From JAJFFW01 sp039187035 (GTDB lineage: Bacteria; Pseudomonadota; Alphaproteobacteria; Caulobacterales; Parvularculaceae), in the NCBI GenBank assembly GCA_039187035.1, contig JBCCZS010000051.1:1-16577 (forward strand): a DNA stretch of 16,577 nt, written 5' to 3'. Each line of letters opens with the position of its first letter. The stretch's first letter is position 1. A program made the translations under genes and the position numbers. The notes beneath the pieces were generated by a model, which searched no databases, was not told the origin of the DNA, and worked only from the letters and a program-made list of their open reading frames with translations. Below are positions 1 through 6,656 of the stretch, one piece after another.

Positions 1-76
1 AATGTTTTAAGCCGGGCTGGGGGCCGCCGGGCCTTTTTATGGGTTCGCCGCGGGTTGGTCCTCCGCAACCCGCTCG

Positions 77-490
77 GTGTTCGCCGCGGTGTTGGGGCTG
101 GCTAACCTCCGCCTCGAGAATTATTACGCCGCGATCGCGGCCGCAACGAGCCTGCCCGAAGGCGACCGCAAAGCGCTGTTGACGTCGCAGGCCGCCTGGC
201 GCGCCGGCGAGTGGCGCCGGGCGAGCGCCGCCTTCGCGGCGATGTCGCCGTCGATCATGGGCGAGAAGCTGGCGATCCAATATGCGCTCGCCGCGCACAT
301 GGCGGGCGAGGCGCGCGTGCCGAAACTCGCGGCGGCCGTTCTAGAGGAAGACAACCCCGACGCGCTCGCCGGCTTGCGCCGGTTGTTCGCGCCGTCGCCC
401 GAGGGCTCGGTCCTCGCGCGCGGGCGCGACGCGGTCCTCGCCGCGGACGAAGAGTTGCAGCTGATTGCGGAGGCGCTCGGCGATGGATAA
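77..490 (+). CDS. TPR-like hypothetical protein, probably the C-terminal part of a larger protein
   Basis: I do not recognise a named family. The product is 137 aa, alanine-rich and all-helical, with TPR-like helix pairs such as AAWRAGEWRRASAAFAAM near residues 40-57. It has no signal peptide or membrane segment. The start is doubtful: GTG at 77 has no Shine-Dalgarno sequence, and the frame is open back to a TAA at 8-10, with plausible protein-like codons (AGLGAAGPFYGFAAGW) between. It may be the tail of a larger TPR protein, cut by a frameshift or by the edge of the sequence. Its end overlaps flgF by 8 bases, so it is probably translated and transcribed with the flagellar operon. From memory, Rhodobacterales flagellar clusters carry a large TPR protein near motA/motB; a link to that is only a guess. 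Confidence 0.5.
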   Translation: MFAAVLGLANLRLENYYAAIAAATSLPEGDRKALLTSQAAWRAGEWRRASAAFAAMSPSIMGEKLAIQYALAAHMAGEARVPKLAAAVLEEDNPDALAGLRRLFAPSPEGSVLARGRDAVLAADEELQLIAEALGDG

Positions 491-1205
491 TCCCGGCTAC
501 GTCGCGCTGTCCCGCCAAGCGGGCCTCATGAAGCGGCTCGACATTATTGCGAACAATATCGCGAACGTCTCGACCGCTGGCTTCCGCCGTGAAAATACGG
601 TGTTTGCGGAGCACATCAAGGCGCTGCCGCAGGGCGATCCGAGCCTGTCGATCGCCACGATGAACCGCCGCTATGTCGATCTCAGCGAAGGGGTCGTCAA
701 AGAAACCGGCGACAGGCTCGATTTCGCCATCGAGGGCGAGGGCTTTTTTCTGGTGGAAACCCCAGGCGGCCAGCGCCTGACGCGCGCCGGCGCCTTCACG
801 CTCAATCCCGAGGGCGAAATGGTCACGCCGCAGGGCTTCCGCGTCCTTGACGCCGGCGGCGGGCCGATCGTCGTTCCCGGCGACGCCGGCCCCCTATCGG
901 TTGCGGCGGACGGGTCGGTGCGTGCGGGCGAGCAGGCGGTCGGGCGCATCGGCGTCGTGACCGCCGAGCCCGGCACGCTTGAGCGCGAGGGCGACGCTCT
1001 GTTCGTCGCCGCTGAAGGCTTCGCGCCGGCCGACACGCCGCGCGTTCGTCAGGGGGCGGTCGAAGGCTCGAACGTCAACGCGGTCCTCGAGATCGCCGAT
1101 TTGATCAGCGCCCAGCGCACCTACGAAATGGGCCAGAAAATCATCCAAGACGAAGATGAACGTATCCGCCAAACCGTCCGCCAGATGGGCGAGCCGGTCC
1201 GATAA
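483..1205 (+). CDS. flgF: Flagellar basal-body rod protein FlgF
   Basis: FlgF is a subunit of the rod, the drive shaft that crosses the periplasm, and is exported by the flagellar type III apparatus. The 240-aa product has the rod/hook N-terminal signature (LDIIANNIANVSTAGF, residues 19-34), the central GEGFFLVETPGG motif, and the C-terminal helix with SNVNAVLEIADLISAQRTYE that forms the coiled-coil D0 with the N-terminus. Length is normal for FlgF. I chose ATG 483 because GGAGG at 469-473 lies 9 bases upstream. An upstream GTG-type start at 465 would add six unconserved residues. It overlaps the preceding gene by 8 bases and begins the flgF-flgG-flgA-flgH-fliL operon. Confidence 0.95.
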   Translation: MDNPGYVALSRQAGLMKRLDIIANNIANVSTAGFRRENTVFAEHIKALPQGDPSLSIATMNRRYVDLSEGVVKETGDRLDFAIEGEGFFLVETPGGQRLTRAGAFTLNPEGEMVTPQGFRVLDAGGGPIVVPGDAGPLSVAADGSVRAGEQAVGRIGVVTAEPGTLEREGDALFVAAEGFAPADTPRVRQGAVEGSNVNAVLEIADLISAQRTYEMGQKIIQDEDERIRQTVRQMGEPVR

Positions 1206-1230
1206 CTGACCGCGTTGAGGAGAACGACCG

Positions 1231-2016
1231 ATGAAAGCGCTTAGCATCGCCGCAACCGGCATGGACGCCCAGCAAACCCGCGTCGCCGTGATTTCGAACA
1301 ATCTCGCGAACATGAACACGACCGCCTACGCCGCACGGCGCGCCGAGTTCGCCGACCTTCACTACCAGACGGTCCGCCCCTCGGGGGCGTCCGCGGGGGC
1401 GGACGGATCGATCGTGCCCGAAGGCGTCAATCTCGGCCTCGGCGTGCGGACGATGGCGGTCTCCATGCAGATGACGCCGGGTACGCTCCTCAACACCGCC
1501 AACGAGCTCGACGTCGCCATCGAGGGCGCCGGCTTCTTTCAGGTTGATTTGCCCACCGGCGAGACGGTGTTCACACGCGCCGGCAATTTCAAACGCACCG
1601 CTGAGGGCGAACTCGTCAACAGCGACGGCTTTCGCCTGACCGACGGGATCGCCATACCCCAGGAAGCGCGCTCGGTGACGATCAACGCCGAAGGCGAGGT
1701 GTTCGCGACCTTCGCGAACCAACCGCAAGCCCAACAATTGGGCCTCCTTACGCTTGTTACGTTCACGAACGAAAAAGGGCTCGAGCCGATCGGCGGCACG
1801 CTCTATCGCCAGACCGAGGCCTCCGGTCAGCCGGTCGCCGGACAAGCGGGCCAAAACGGCGTCGGCACGCTGCGCCAGGGATATTTGGAAGAATCGAACG
1901 TCGACGTCGTCGCCCAAATCGCCGAGCTCATCGAAGCGCAGCGCGGTTACGAGTTGAATTCGAAAGTCATCTCCGCCGCCGACCAAATGTACGCCTCAGC
2001 GACGCAGATTCGATAA
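1231..2016 (+). CDS. flgG: Flagellar basal-body rod protein FlgG (distal rod)
   Basis: FlgG forms the distal rod inside the P- and L-rings. The 261-aa product shows the N-terminal rod signature (VAVISNNLANMNTTAY, about residues 18-33), the FlgG-typical block GVNLGLGVRTMAVSM near residues 70-84, the ELDVAIEGAGFFQV motif near residues 92-105, and the C-terminal ESNVDVVAQIAELIEAQRGYE helix region. Length matches the family (about 260 aa). GAGGAGA at 1217-1223 is a strong ribosome binding site 7 bases before ATG 1231. It lies 25 bases after flgF and 11 before flgA, so co-transcription is expected. Confidence 0.97.
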   Translation: MKALSIAATGMDAQQTRVAVISNNLANMNTTAYAARRAEFADLHYQTVRPSGASAGADGSIVPEGVNLGLGVRTMAVSMQMTPGTLLNTANELDVAIEGAGFFQVDLPTGETVFTRAGNFKRTAEGELVNSDGFRLTDGIAIPQEARSVTINAEGEVFATFANQPQAQQLGLLTLVTFTNEKGLEPIGGTLYRQTEASGQPVAGQAGQNGVGTLRQGYLEESNVDVVAQIAELIEAQRGYELNSKVISAADQMYASATQIR

Positions 2017-2027
2017 CGGAGGCTGAT

Positions 2028-2441
2028 ATGAATCGCCTGCTCCTCATTGCAATGATCGTGGTTTTCGCCGGACCCGCTGCGGCGGAATCGCTGATCGCCG
2101 CTAAAAACGTCCGTGCCGGACAACGTCTCCAGGCGGACGACATCGTCACTCCGGCAACGACCGAAGCGTTGCGCGTCGCCGCCTCGATGATCGGCAAGGA
2201 AGCCAAGCGCAATCTCTACAAAGGCAAGGCCTTCGCCTCGGGCGACGTCCGCTCCCCGACCGTCATCGATCGAAATGCGCTTGTGACGATGACCTTCACG
2301 AAGGGCCCGCTCGTGATCGAGACCGAAGGAAAAGCGCTCGATTTCGGCGGGGTGGGCGACCGTATCCGCGTGCTCAACGTCCGCTCCAAACGCATCGTCT
2401 CGGCGACCGTGCTCGATGAAAATAGGGTGAGGGCGAACTAA
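2028..2441 (+). CDS. flgA: Flagellar P-ring assembly chaperone FlgA (short form)
   Basis: FlgA is a periplasmic chaperone needed to assemble the FlgI P-ring around the rod. The 137-aa product has a Sec signal peptide (MNRLLLIAMIVVFAGPAAA, residues 1-19, likely cut after Ala19) followed by a SAF-like domain beginning LIAAKNVRAGQRLQADDI, and a C-terminal beta-rich part containing GDRIRVLN. It is clearly shorter than enterobacterial FlgA (about 220 aa): only the C-terminal SAF/ChapFlgA portion is present, which is common in flgF-flgG-flgA-flgH operons of alphaproteobacteria. GGAGG lies just before the start, after the flgG stop. The stop overlaps the flgH start in TAATG. Confidence 0.9.
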   Translation: MNRLLLIAMIVVFAGPAAAESLIAAKNVRAGQRLQADDIVTPATTEALRVAASMIGKEAKRNLYKGKAFASGDVRSPTVIDRNALVTMTFTKGPLVIETEGKALDFGGVGDRIRVLNVRSKRIVSATVLDENRVRAN

Positions 2442-3193
2442 TGCGTTACCGATCGCTCATCGCCGGACTTGCGGCCGGCGCCGCGCTCTGCGGTTGCGCC
2501 TCGCGCGTCGATCCGTTCGGCGACGGCCCGTCCATGACGCCGCCGGGCGCGCCGCGCGGCACCGGGCCGCCCGCCGCGCCGGGACGCGGCGCCTTTGCGC
2601 GCGCGCAGTCGGCCCCCGTTTCCGACACTATTGCGGCGGGCTCGTTGTGGCGGTCGGGACCGACGTCGCTTTTCGGCGATCGGCGCGCGCGCGGGCTCGG
2701 CGACATCGTCACGGTCGTCGTGGAATTCCAAGAGGAAGCGCAAATCGACAATCGCACGAACCGCCAACATCAGGCGAGCGAGGAACTCTCCGTTCCCGGT
2801 CTATTCGGCGTCCCCACCCTCGCCTCGCGCGTCCTTCCGGGCGGCGCTTCGCTCGATCCCGCGGTCGACGCCCAATCGACGTCGACCACGAACGGCGTCG
2901 GCACCATTCAGCGCCAGGATCGTTTGGCGCTCCGCGTGGCGGCGACCGTCGTCGACGTTTTGCCGAACGGTCATTTGGTGATCGCCGGCAGCCAAGAAGT
3001 GCGCGTTAATAATGAATTAAGAGACCTCCAAGTCGGCGGCATCATCCGCTTGGAGGATATTTCGCGGCAAAACACGATCACCTATGAGAAGATCGCGGAT
3101 GCACGAGTTCTTTACGGCGGCCGTGGCACGTTGAGCAACATTCAGCAACCGCGGTACGGGCAACGCGCATTGGACGCTTTGTTGCCCTTCTAG
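2441..3193 (+). CDS. flgH: Flagellar L-ring lipoprotein FlgH
   Basis: FlgH forms the outer-membrane L-ring bushing around the rod. The 250-aa product begins with a lipoprotein signal peptide. The lipobox is L16-C17-G18-C19, so Cys19 is the likely lipidated residue. A proline- and glycine-rich linker of about 40 residues follows, then the conserved body: SLWRSGPTSLFGDRRARGLGD-type start, DIVTVVVEF, later NGHLVIAGSQEVRVNNE and VGGIIRLEDIS, and the C-terminal tail ending in LLPF. Length is normal. It overlaps the flgA stop by one base (TAATG), which suggests translational coupling, and is followed after 6 bases by the fliL-family gene. Confidence 0.96.
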   Translation: MRYRSLIAGLAAGAALCGCASRVDPFGDGPSMTPPGAPRGTGPPAAPGRGAFARAQSAPVSDTIAAGSLWRSGPTSLFGDRRARGLGDIVTVVVEFQEEAQIDNRTNRQHQASEELSVPGLFGVPTLASRVLPGGASLDPAVDAQSTSTTNGVGTIQRQDRLALRVAATVVDVLPNGHLVIAGSQEVRVNNELRDLQVGGIIRLEDISRQNTITYEKIADARVLYGGRGTLSNIQQPRYGQRALDALLPF

Positions 3194-3199
3194 GGCGAC

Positions 3200-3763
3200 A
3201 TGGGCAAAATTCTGCCGATTCTTCTGCAAGCGATCTTCGTCGCCGGCGGCGTCGTGGGCGGCCTTATGCTTAAGCCCAAGCCGGAAACGCCTGTCGTTTC
3301 GGCGGAAGACGGCGCCCATGCGGGCGACGAAAAAGGCGACGCTAAAAAAGATCCCGACAAAAAGAAAGAGAAGAAGAAAAAAGTCGGGAAAAACAAAAAG
3401 GGCAAAGTCGACGAGGATCCCGATGACGCCGCCTATTCCGGGACGGGCTATATCAAATTCGGACGCCAGTTCATCGTTCCCGTCATTGACCCCAAGGGTC
3501 GTAACCACATCGTCATGCTCGATCTCAGCATCGAGGCGCCGGCCATCATCGCCCAGAACGCCTACGAGCGCGAACCCAAGCTCCGCGACGCGCTCTTAAG
3601 CGCCTTGTTCAAATTGTCGAACGAAGGGCGTCTCGGCGACGACATTCTGCTCGAGCACAATCTTCAGGACCTCAAAAAGACGCTGTTGAAGTCCGCGCAA
3701 GCCGTCATGGGCGAAGACGCCCAAGGCATCTTAATTCTCTCCATCGCCCGTCAACGCGTTTAA
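3200..3763 (+). CDS. fliL: FliL-family flagellar basal-body-associated protein
   Basis: FliL proteins sit in the inner membrane around the stator and tune MotA/MotB function. The 187-aa product has one N-terminal membrane segment (residues 4-24). It is followed by a long charged linker, then a C-terminal periplasmic domain from about residue 82 (YIKFGRQFIVPVID, later NAYEREPKLRDALLSALF, ending ILILSIARQRV), the pattern of FliL-type proteins. The linker is odd: about 14 of residues 45-69 are lysine, then an acidic DEDPDD patch. ATG 3200 comes 6 bases after flgH with only a weak AGGG ribosome site. The last 33 bases overlap the convergent flgD. The position after flgH fits the alphaproteobacterial arrangement. 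Confidence in the family is good; orthology to the classical fliL is less certain. Confidence 0.8.
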   Translation: MGKILPILLQAIFVAGGVVGGLMLKPKPETPVVSAEDGAHAGDEKGDAKKDPDKKKEKKKKVGKNKKGKVDEDPDDAAYSGTGYIKFGRQFIVPVIDPKGRNHIVMLDLSIEAPAIIAQNAYEREPKLRDALLSALFKLSNEGRLGDDILLEHNLQDLKKTLLKSAQAVMGEDAQGILILSIARQRV

Positions 3764-4516
3764 GCGCTCTTCGCCCGTGGCTTCGGGTTGCGTTCCGTCG
3801 TCGTCAAGTCCGTCCGTCAGCGGCGTAACGGCGGCGACGCGCGGGGCGGCTTCGCGAACCGCCAGGACAGCGTCCGGATCAATCGCCGCCCCCGTCTCCG
3901 TAATTAGCCGCAACGCGCCGTCGATGAGCTGCGCTTCGACGACACGCCCGCTGACGACGGGCGCGCCGGCGGTCGTTTCGCCCTCGTCATTCAGGTAGTT
4001 GATCTGCACCGTATACCGACCGTCCGGCAGAGGCGCGTCCGGCGTCGAAGCTAATTCATAGGACGTTTGGTCGGCGCGCAGGGCGATCTGTCGCACGATC
4101 GCGCCGTTCTCGCTTTGCACGACGAGCTCGCTCGGCTCGGCCTCGCCGTTCGCCGGGATGCGAAGCGTCACCGGCTCGTCGGCGTAGCGCACCTCGGAAG
4201 ACGGCGCATCGACCTCGCGGCCCACCCAGCGGGTCGCGGCGTCGAGCCCCGATAGATTCTCCGCATTGACGAGCTGCTCTAAGAGCGCGTTCGTTTCGAT
4301 CTGTTGTTCTACGGAGGAAAAGCTCGCGAGTTGTTCGACGAATTGCGTCGAATCGACCGGACTGAGCGGGTCCTGGTTTTGCAGCTGCGCGGTCAATAGC
4401 TGCAGGAAACTCTGAAAATCCTCGTCCGCGCGTTCGCGGGCGGCGTCGCTGTTCGTTTGCGGCGCAGAGGACGCGAGCGTGGCGGCGGAGCTAACCGCAT
4501 CGATACCGTTGGACAT
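3731..4516 (-). CDS. flgD: Flagellar hook-capping protein FlgD
   Basis: FlgD forms the temporary cap on the growing hook and guides FlgE assembly. It is exported and does not remain in the finished structure. The 261-aa product has the conserved N-terminal FlgD region (FQSFLQLLTAQLQNQDPLSP at about residues 34-53, then DSTQFVEQLASFSSVEQQ), followed by a beta-rich Tudor/FnIII-like middle (residues 95-200, including LPDGRYTVQI). The C-terminal 60 residues are acidic, probably disordered, and not typical. ATG 4516 has AAGGG 8 bases upstream on the minus strand. It follows fliK by 26 bases, forming a two-gene hook operon read leftward. Its end overlaps the fliL-family gene by 33 bases on the opposite strand. 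Confidence 0.94.
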   Translation of the reverse strand: MSNGIDAVSSAATLASSAPQTNSDAARERADEDFQSFLQLLTAQLQNQDPLSPVDSTQFVEQLASFSSVEQQIETNALLEQLVNAENLSGLDAATRWVGREVDAPSSEVRYADEPVTLRIPANGEAEPSELVVQSENGAIVRQIALRADQTSYELASTPDAPLPDGRYTVQINYLNDEGETTAGAPVVSGRVVEAQLIDGALRLITETGAAIDPDAVLAVREAAPRVAAVTPLTDGLDDDGTQPEATGEERLNALTGDGEN

Positions 4517-4542
4517 GGAGACGACCCTTTGTGTTTGATCCG

Positions 4543-5754
4543 CTAGACGAGTTTGTCGAGCCGCGCGTCGACGCGGGCGCGGGTGTAAACGATCGATGAC
4601 GGACGACCCGCGTCGCCAGGCGCGCCTGTCGCGGACGCCTGAGCGCGCTCGAACGATCCGTCCTCTCCGGGCCCTTGATCGCCGGCGAATTCACGCCCGC
4701 CCGACTGAAAATCGAGGTCGACGCTCGCATACCCGCCGCGCATCAACTCTTTGACGAGTTCGTCTGCATGCCGACGGAGGAGATCGAGCGTATCGCCGCG
4801 TTCGGCGGTGACGACGGCGGTGACGGCGTCGGTTCGGTCGAGCATGAGGTTGATGCGGACCTTGCCGAGTTCCGGCGGATCGAGGCGGACCTCGACGCCC
4901 TCGCCCGGCCCCGTCGTGCGCAATGCGGAGACGACCTGCCGAGCGGCTTCGATCGACGTCGGCGTTTGGGGCGCAGCCGCGTCGGCGCGCGCACGCGCGG
5001 CCTCCACGCGCGGCTCGGCCGAAAGTCGGTCGTCGAACGAGGCCGCGACGAGGTCGGCGTCGACACGCACGCTCGTTCGTTCCTGGGCGAGCCCCGGGCC
5101 GACGGCGAGCCCGGCTTTGACCGTCATCGGATCTTTGCGCGCCGTGCGCAGCGTTGCGTCTTCCGGCGCGTCGAAATCCTCGACCGCGGCCGCGACGTCT
5201 TCTTCGACGCCTTCGACGGTTTTCGGCGCAGCGCCCGTTTCGCCGCCGTTCGCGCCCTGCGTGTTCTCCGCCGATCCGGACGGCCGCGCAAACGGGTTGG
5301 CGAGACGGCGGGCTGCAAACGCGTCGGCGTCGCCGGCCTGCGCATCGAAGCCGTCGGCGTCGCTTTGCGCGTCGGCGGGCGGCGCGGCGACCGGGATCAG
5401 CGCCCCTATATCGCCCGATAGGCCGAGCGCCGCGTCGCCGTCCGTTTCGACGCGCGCCGCTTCGTCAGCGAGAAGTGCGGGCGCCGCCGCAAGCGGCCGG
5501 CCGGGCCCCGACGCGGTCGGCGGCGGGGCGTCCGCTTGGACCGGGGCGGCCTCGTCCGCGCCGTCGCCGGCGGCGTCACGGTCGCCCGCATTATCGGCAG
5601 GCTCGGCTCCGTCGCCCGCGGCGAACGCGTCTTTAAAGTCGTCATCCTTATCGGACGGCGCGCGGTCGTCCGCACGCGGTCGTTCGGGCGGCGGCGCGAC
5701 CTTAGCGGGCGTCGGCTGGGGTCCGACGGCGAGGGCGAGAAAGTTCAAATTCAT
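4543..5754 (-). CDS. fliK: Flagellar hook-length control protein FliK
   Basis: FliK measures hook length and switches export specificity from hook to filament substrates through FlhB. The product is 403 aa from ATG 5754. A long Ala/Asp/Pro-rich, probably disordered ruler region occupies residues 1-265, followed by a folded Flg_hook C-terminal domain (about residues 270-350) with VEVRLDPPELGKVRI as its hallmark, and a flexible tail. The N-terminal LNFLALAVGP probably belongs to the export signal. The start is uncertain: an in-frame TTG at 5778 would add 8 residues, and AAAGGGG directly touches ATG 5754, which is very close spacing. flgD follows 26 bases downstream. An inverted repeat lies at 5760-5778, just upstream of the ATG. 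Confidence 0.9.
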   Translation of the reverse strand: MNLNFLALAVGPQPTPAKVAPPPERPRADDRAPSDKDDDFKDAFAAGDGAEPADNAGDRDAAGDGADEAAPVQADAPPPTASGPGRPLAAAPALLADEAARVETDGDAALGLSGDIGALIPVAAPPADAQSDADGFDAQAGDADAFAARRLANPFARPSGSAENTQGANGGETGAAPKTVEGVEEDVAAAVEDFDAPEDATLRTARKDPMTVKAGLAVGPGLAQERTSVRVDADLVAASFDDRLSAEPRVEAARARADAAAPQTPTSIEAARQVVSALRTTGPGEGVEVRLDPPELGKVRINLMLDRTDAVTAVVTAERGDTLDLLRRHADELVKELMRGGYASVDLDFQSGGREFAGDQGPGEDGSFERAQASATGAPGDAGRPSSIVYTRARVDARLDKLV

Positions 5755-5759
5755 CCCCT

Positions 5760-5778
5760 TTGAAAAATCGGTTTTCAA
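5760..5778. promoter_or_regulatory. Inverted repeat in the fliK leader
   Basis: TTGAAAA-atcgg-TTTTCAA is a perfect 7-base inverted repeat with a 5-base spacer, lying 5 to 24 bases before the fliK ATG in a short AT-rich patch. It could be an operator for a dimeric regulator or a small leader hairpin. If fliK instead starts at TTG 5778, the repeat would be coding. No binding protein can be named from the sequence. Confidence 0.35.
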
Positions 5779-5802
5779 TGAAGATGACCGAAACTCGTTA
5801 CC

Positions 5803-5827
5803 ATTCGTTTGCTTTATTCGACGATAG
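5803..5827. promoter_or_regulatory. Candidate regulatory motif between fliK and the flgJ-like gene (ATTCG repeat plus GATAGA)
   Basis: The 104-base divergent region between fliK and the flgJ-like gene contains ATTCG at 5803-5807 and ATTCGA at 5816-5821, 13 bases apart, followed by CGATAG at 5822-5827. A similar arrangement (ATTCGA, 11 bases, ATTCGA, then GATAGA) occurs in the other divergent region before flgB. The CGATAG element also resembles part of a sigma-28 -10 box (GCCGATAA), but I see no matching TAAA -35 at the expected distance. This is a candidate shared operator or promoter only. Confidence 0.3.
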
Positions 5828-5858
5828 ACAAGCGCGCTGAAAGAAAGTTGACGCCGCC

Positions 5859-6188
5859 TTGACCGATGCTCCCCATGCGATCGCGACCTTAAAGTCGCCC
5901 CCGAACGCCCCGCGTCTCGCGCCGTCTCGGTCCGCCGACGACGCGTCGGCCGGCGACGCGCGAGATCTCGCGGCGCTCGAACAAGCCAAGGCGTTCGAGG
6001 CGGCGTTCGTTTCGCAGATGCTGAAGTTCGGCGGGCTCGACGAAACGGTCAGCGCCGAGGCCGGTTACGGCGGCGAAGCGTTCGCCACATTCATGCTGGA
6101 CGCGCTTGCAGAACAAATTGTCGAGCGCGGCGGTTTCGGCGTCGCGGAAGCGGTGTACCGACAATTGACGGAAGGAAACGACGGATAA
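5859..6188 (+). CDS. FlgJ-type rod-binding protein (rod cap domain only)
   Basis: This 109-aa protein matches the N-terminal rod-binding domain of FlgJ, which caps the growing rod. Key features are LEQAKAFEAAFVSQMLKFGG (about residues 40-59), then GYGGEAFATFMLDALAEQIV and a final GGFGVAEAVYRQL. It lacks the C-terminal glucosaminidase domain of enterobacterial FlgJ; wall digestion may be done by the SLT protein at 14079. The start is TTG 5859, because no ATG occurs in frame before residue 54. The ribosome site is weak (GAAAGAAAG upstream). It is divergent from fliK and overlaps the next gene in TAATG at 6188, so the two form an operon. Confidence 0.82.
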   Translation: MTDAPHAIATLKSPPNAPRLAPSRSADDASAGDARDLAALEQAKAFEAAFVSQMLKFGGLDETVSAEAGYGGEAFATFMLDALAEQIVERGGFGVAEAVYRQLTEGNDG

Positions 6189-6574
6189 TGAGCGCCCTCC
6201 GCGACGCCCTCGCCGCTTTGGCGAAACTTGAAACGCTGCTCCAACGGGAAGGCGCGGATTTGCGCGCCGGCCGGATCGTTCAGGCCGGCGACGTCGCCGC
6301 GGAGAAAAACGCCCTGTGCATGATGCTTGAGGCGCGCATCGAGGCGCTGGAAGCAACGCCGCGGGACGAGCGACTGATCGCCGCGGCGCGACGGGTCGAC
6401 GGGCTGGCCCGCGACAATGAACGTCTCTTAGAAGCGGCGAAAACCGGCGCCGCGGACGCCCGGGCGCGCCTCGCCGCGATGGCGGAACGAAGCCGAAAGG
6501 TCGGCGTATACGGGCAAGCCGGGTCCCAACTCATGATGCCGGAAGCGAACGTAACAAAGAAGAAAACTGCGTAA
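6188..6574 (+). CDS. FlgN-like flagellar export chaperone
   Basis: The 128-aa product is a helical, coiled-coil protein of the size and layout of FlgN, the cytoplasmic chaperone for the hook-filament junction proteins FlgK and FlgL. Helical stretches include LRDALAALAKLETLLQREGA (residues 4-23) and the AAEKNALCMMLEARIEALEA region. The C-terminus VGVYGQAGSQLMMP (about 105-118) recalls the YGxxG end of FlgN proteins. It starts at ATG 6188, overlapping the stop of the FlgJ-type gene by one base (TAATG). FlgN is poorly conserved, so the call rests on length, helix pattern, C-terminal motif and context. It could instead be another small coiled-coil flagellar chaperone. Confidence 0.6.
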   Translation: MSALRDALAALAKLETLLQREGADLRAGRIVQAGDVAAEKNALCMMLEARIEALEATPRDERLIAAARRVDGLARDNERLLEAAKTGAADARARLAAMAERSRKVGVYGQAGSQLMMPEANVTKKKTA

Positions 6575-6640
6575 ACGGATTTTTACGATAGTCCGCAGCG
6601 CCCTGCTCGGTCGCTTTCTCCCCGGCGAATTTTCCTTCCT

Positions 6641-6656
6641 TTAACCGCCCGTTATC
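6641..6656 (+). promoter_or_regulatory. CtrA-like binding site upstream of flagellin
   Basis: TTAAC-CGCCC-GTTATC fits the alphaproteobacterial CtrA box TTAA-N7-TTAA with one mismatch (TTAA-N7-TTAT), and also a palindromic TTAAC-N5-GTTAAC form with one mismatch. CtrA controls flagellar genes in Caulobacter and Rhodobacterales. The box lies 174 bases upstream of the flagellin GTG. Whether it acts on this promoter is inferred, since no start site is mapped. Confidence 0.45.

Noticed and set aside
21..40. Possible terminator GGCC-gccg-GGCC followed by TTTTTA at the window start
   Set aside because: The stem is only four bases and the DNA appears to be coding; too weak to list.
1141..1986. A 281-codon minus-strand frame opposite flgG
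   Set aside because: It is antisense to strongly conserved FlgG, has no recognisable domain and no supporting context.
4751..5827. A 358-codon plus-strand frame opposite fliK
   Set aside because: It is a low-complexity Ser/Ala/Arg-rich shadow of fliK. The minus strand carries the Flg_hook domain and a downstream flgD in operon order.
5848..5853. TTGACG resembling a sigma-70 -35 box before the flgJ-like gene
   Set aside because: A matching -10 box would fall inside the coding sequence, and none is visible there.
6570..6587. CGTAAA-N6-TTTACG inverted repeat over the flgN-like stop codon
   Set aside because: A six-base AT-containing stem without a T-run is weak as a terminator and may be chance.
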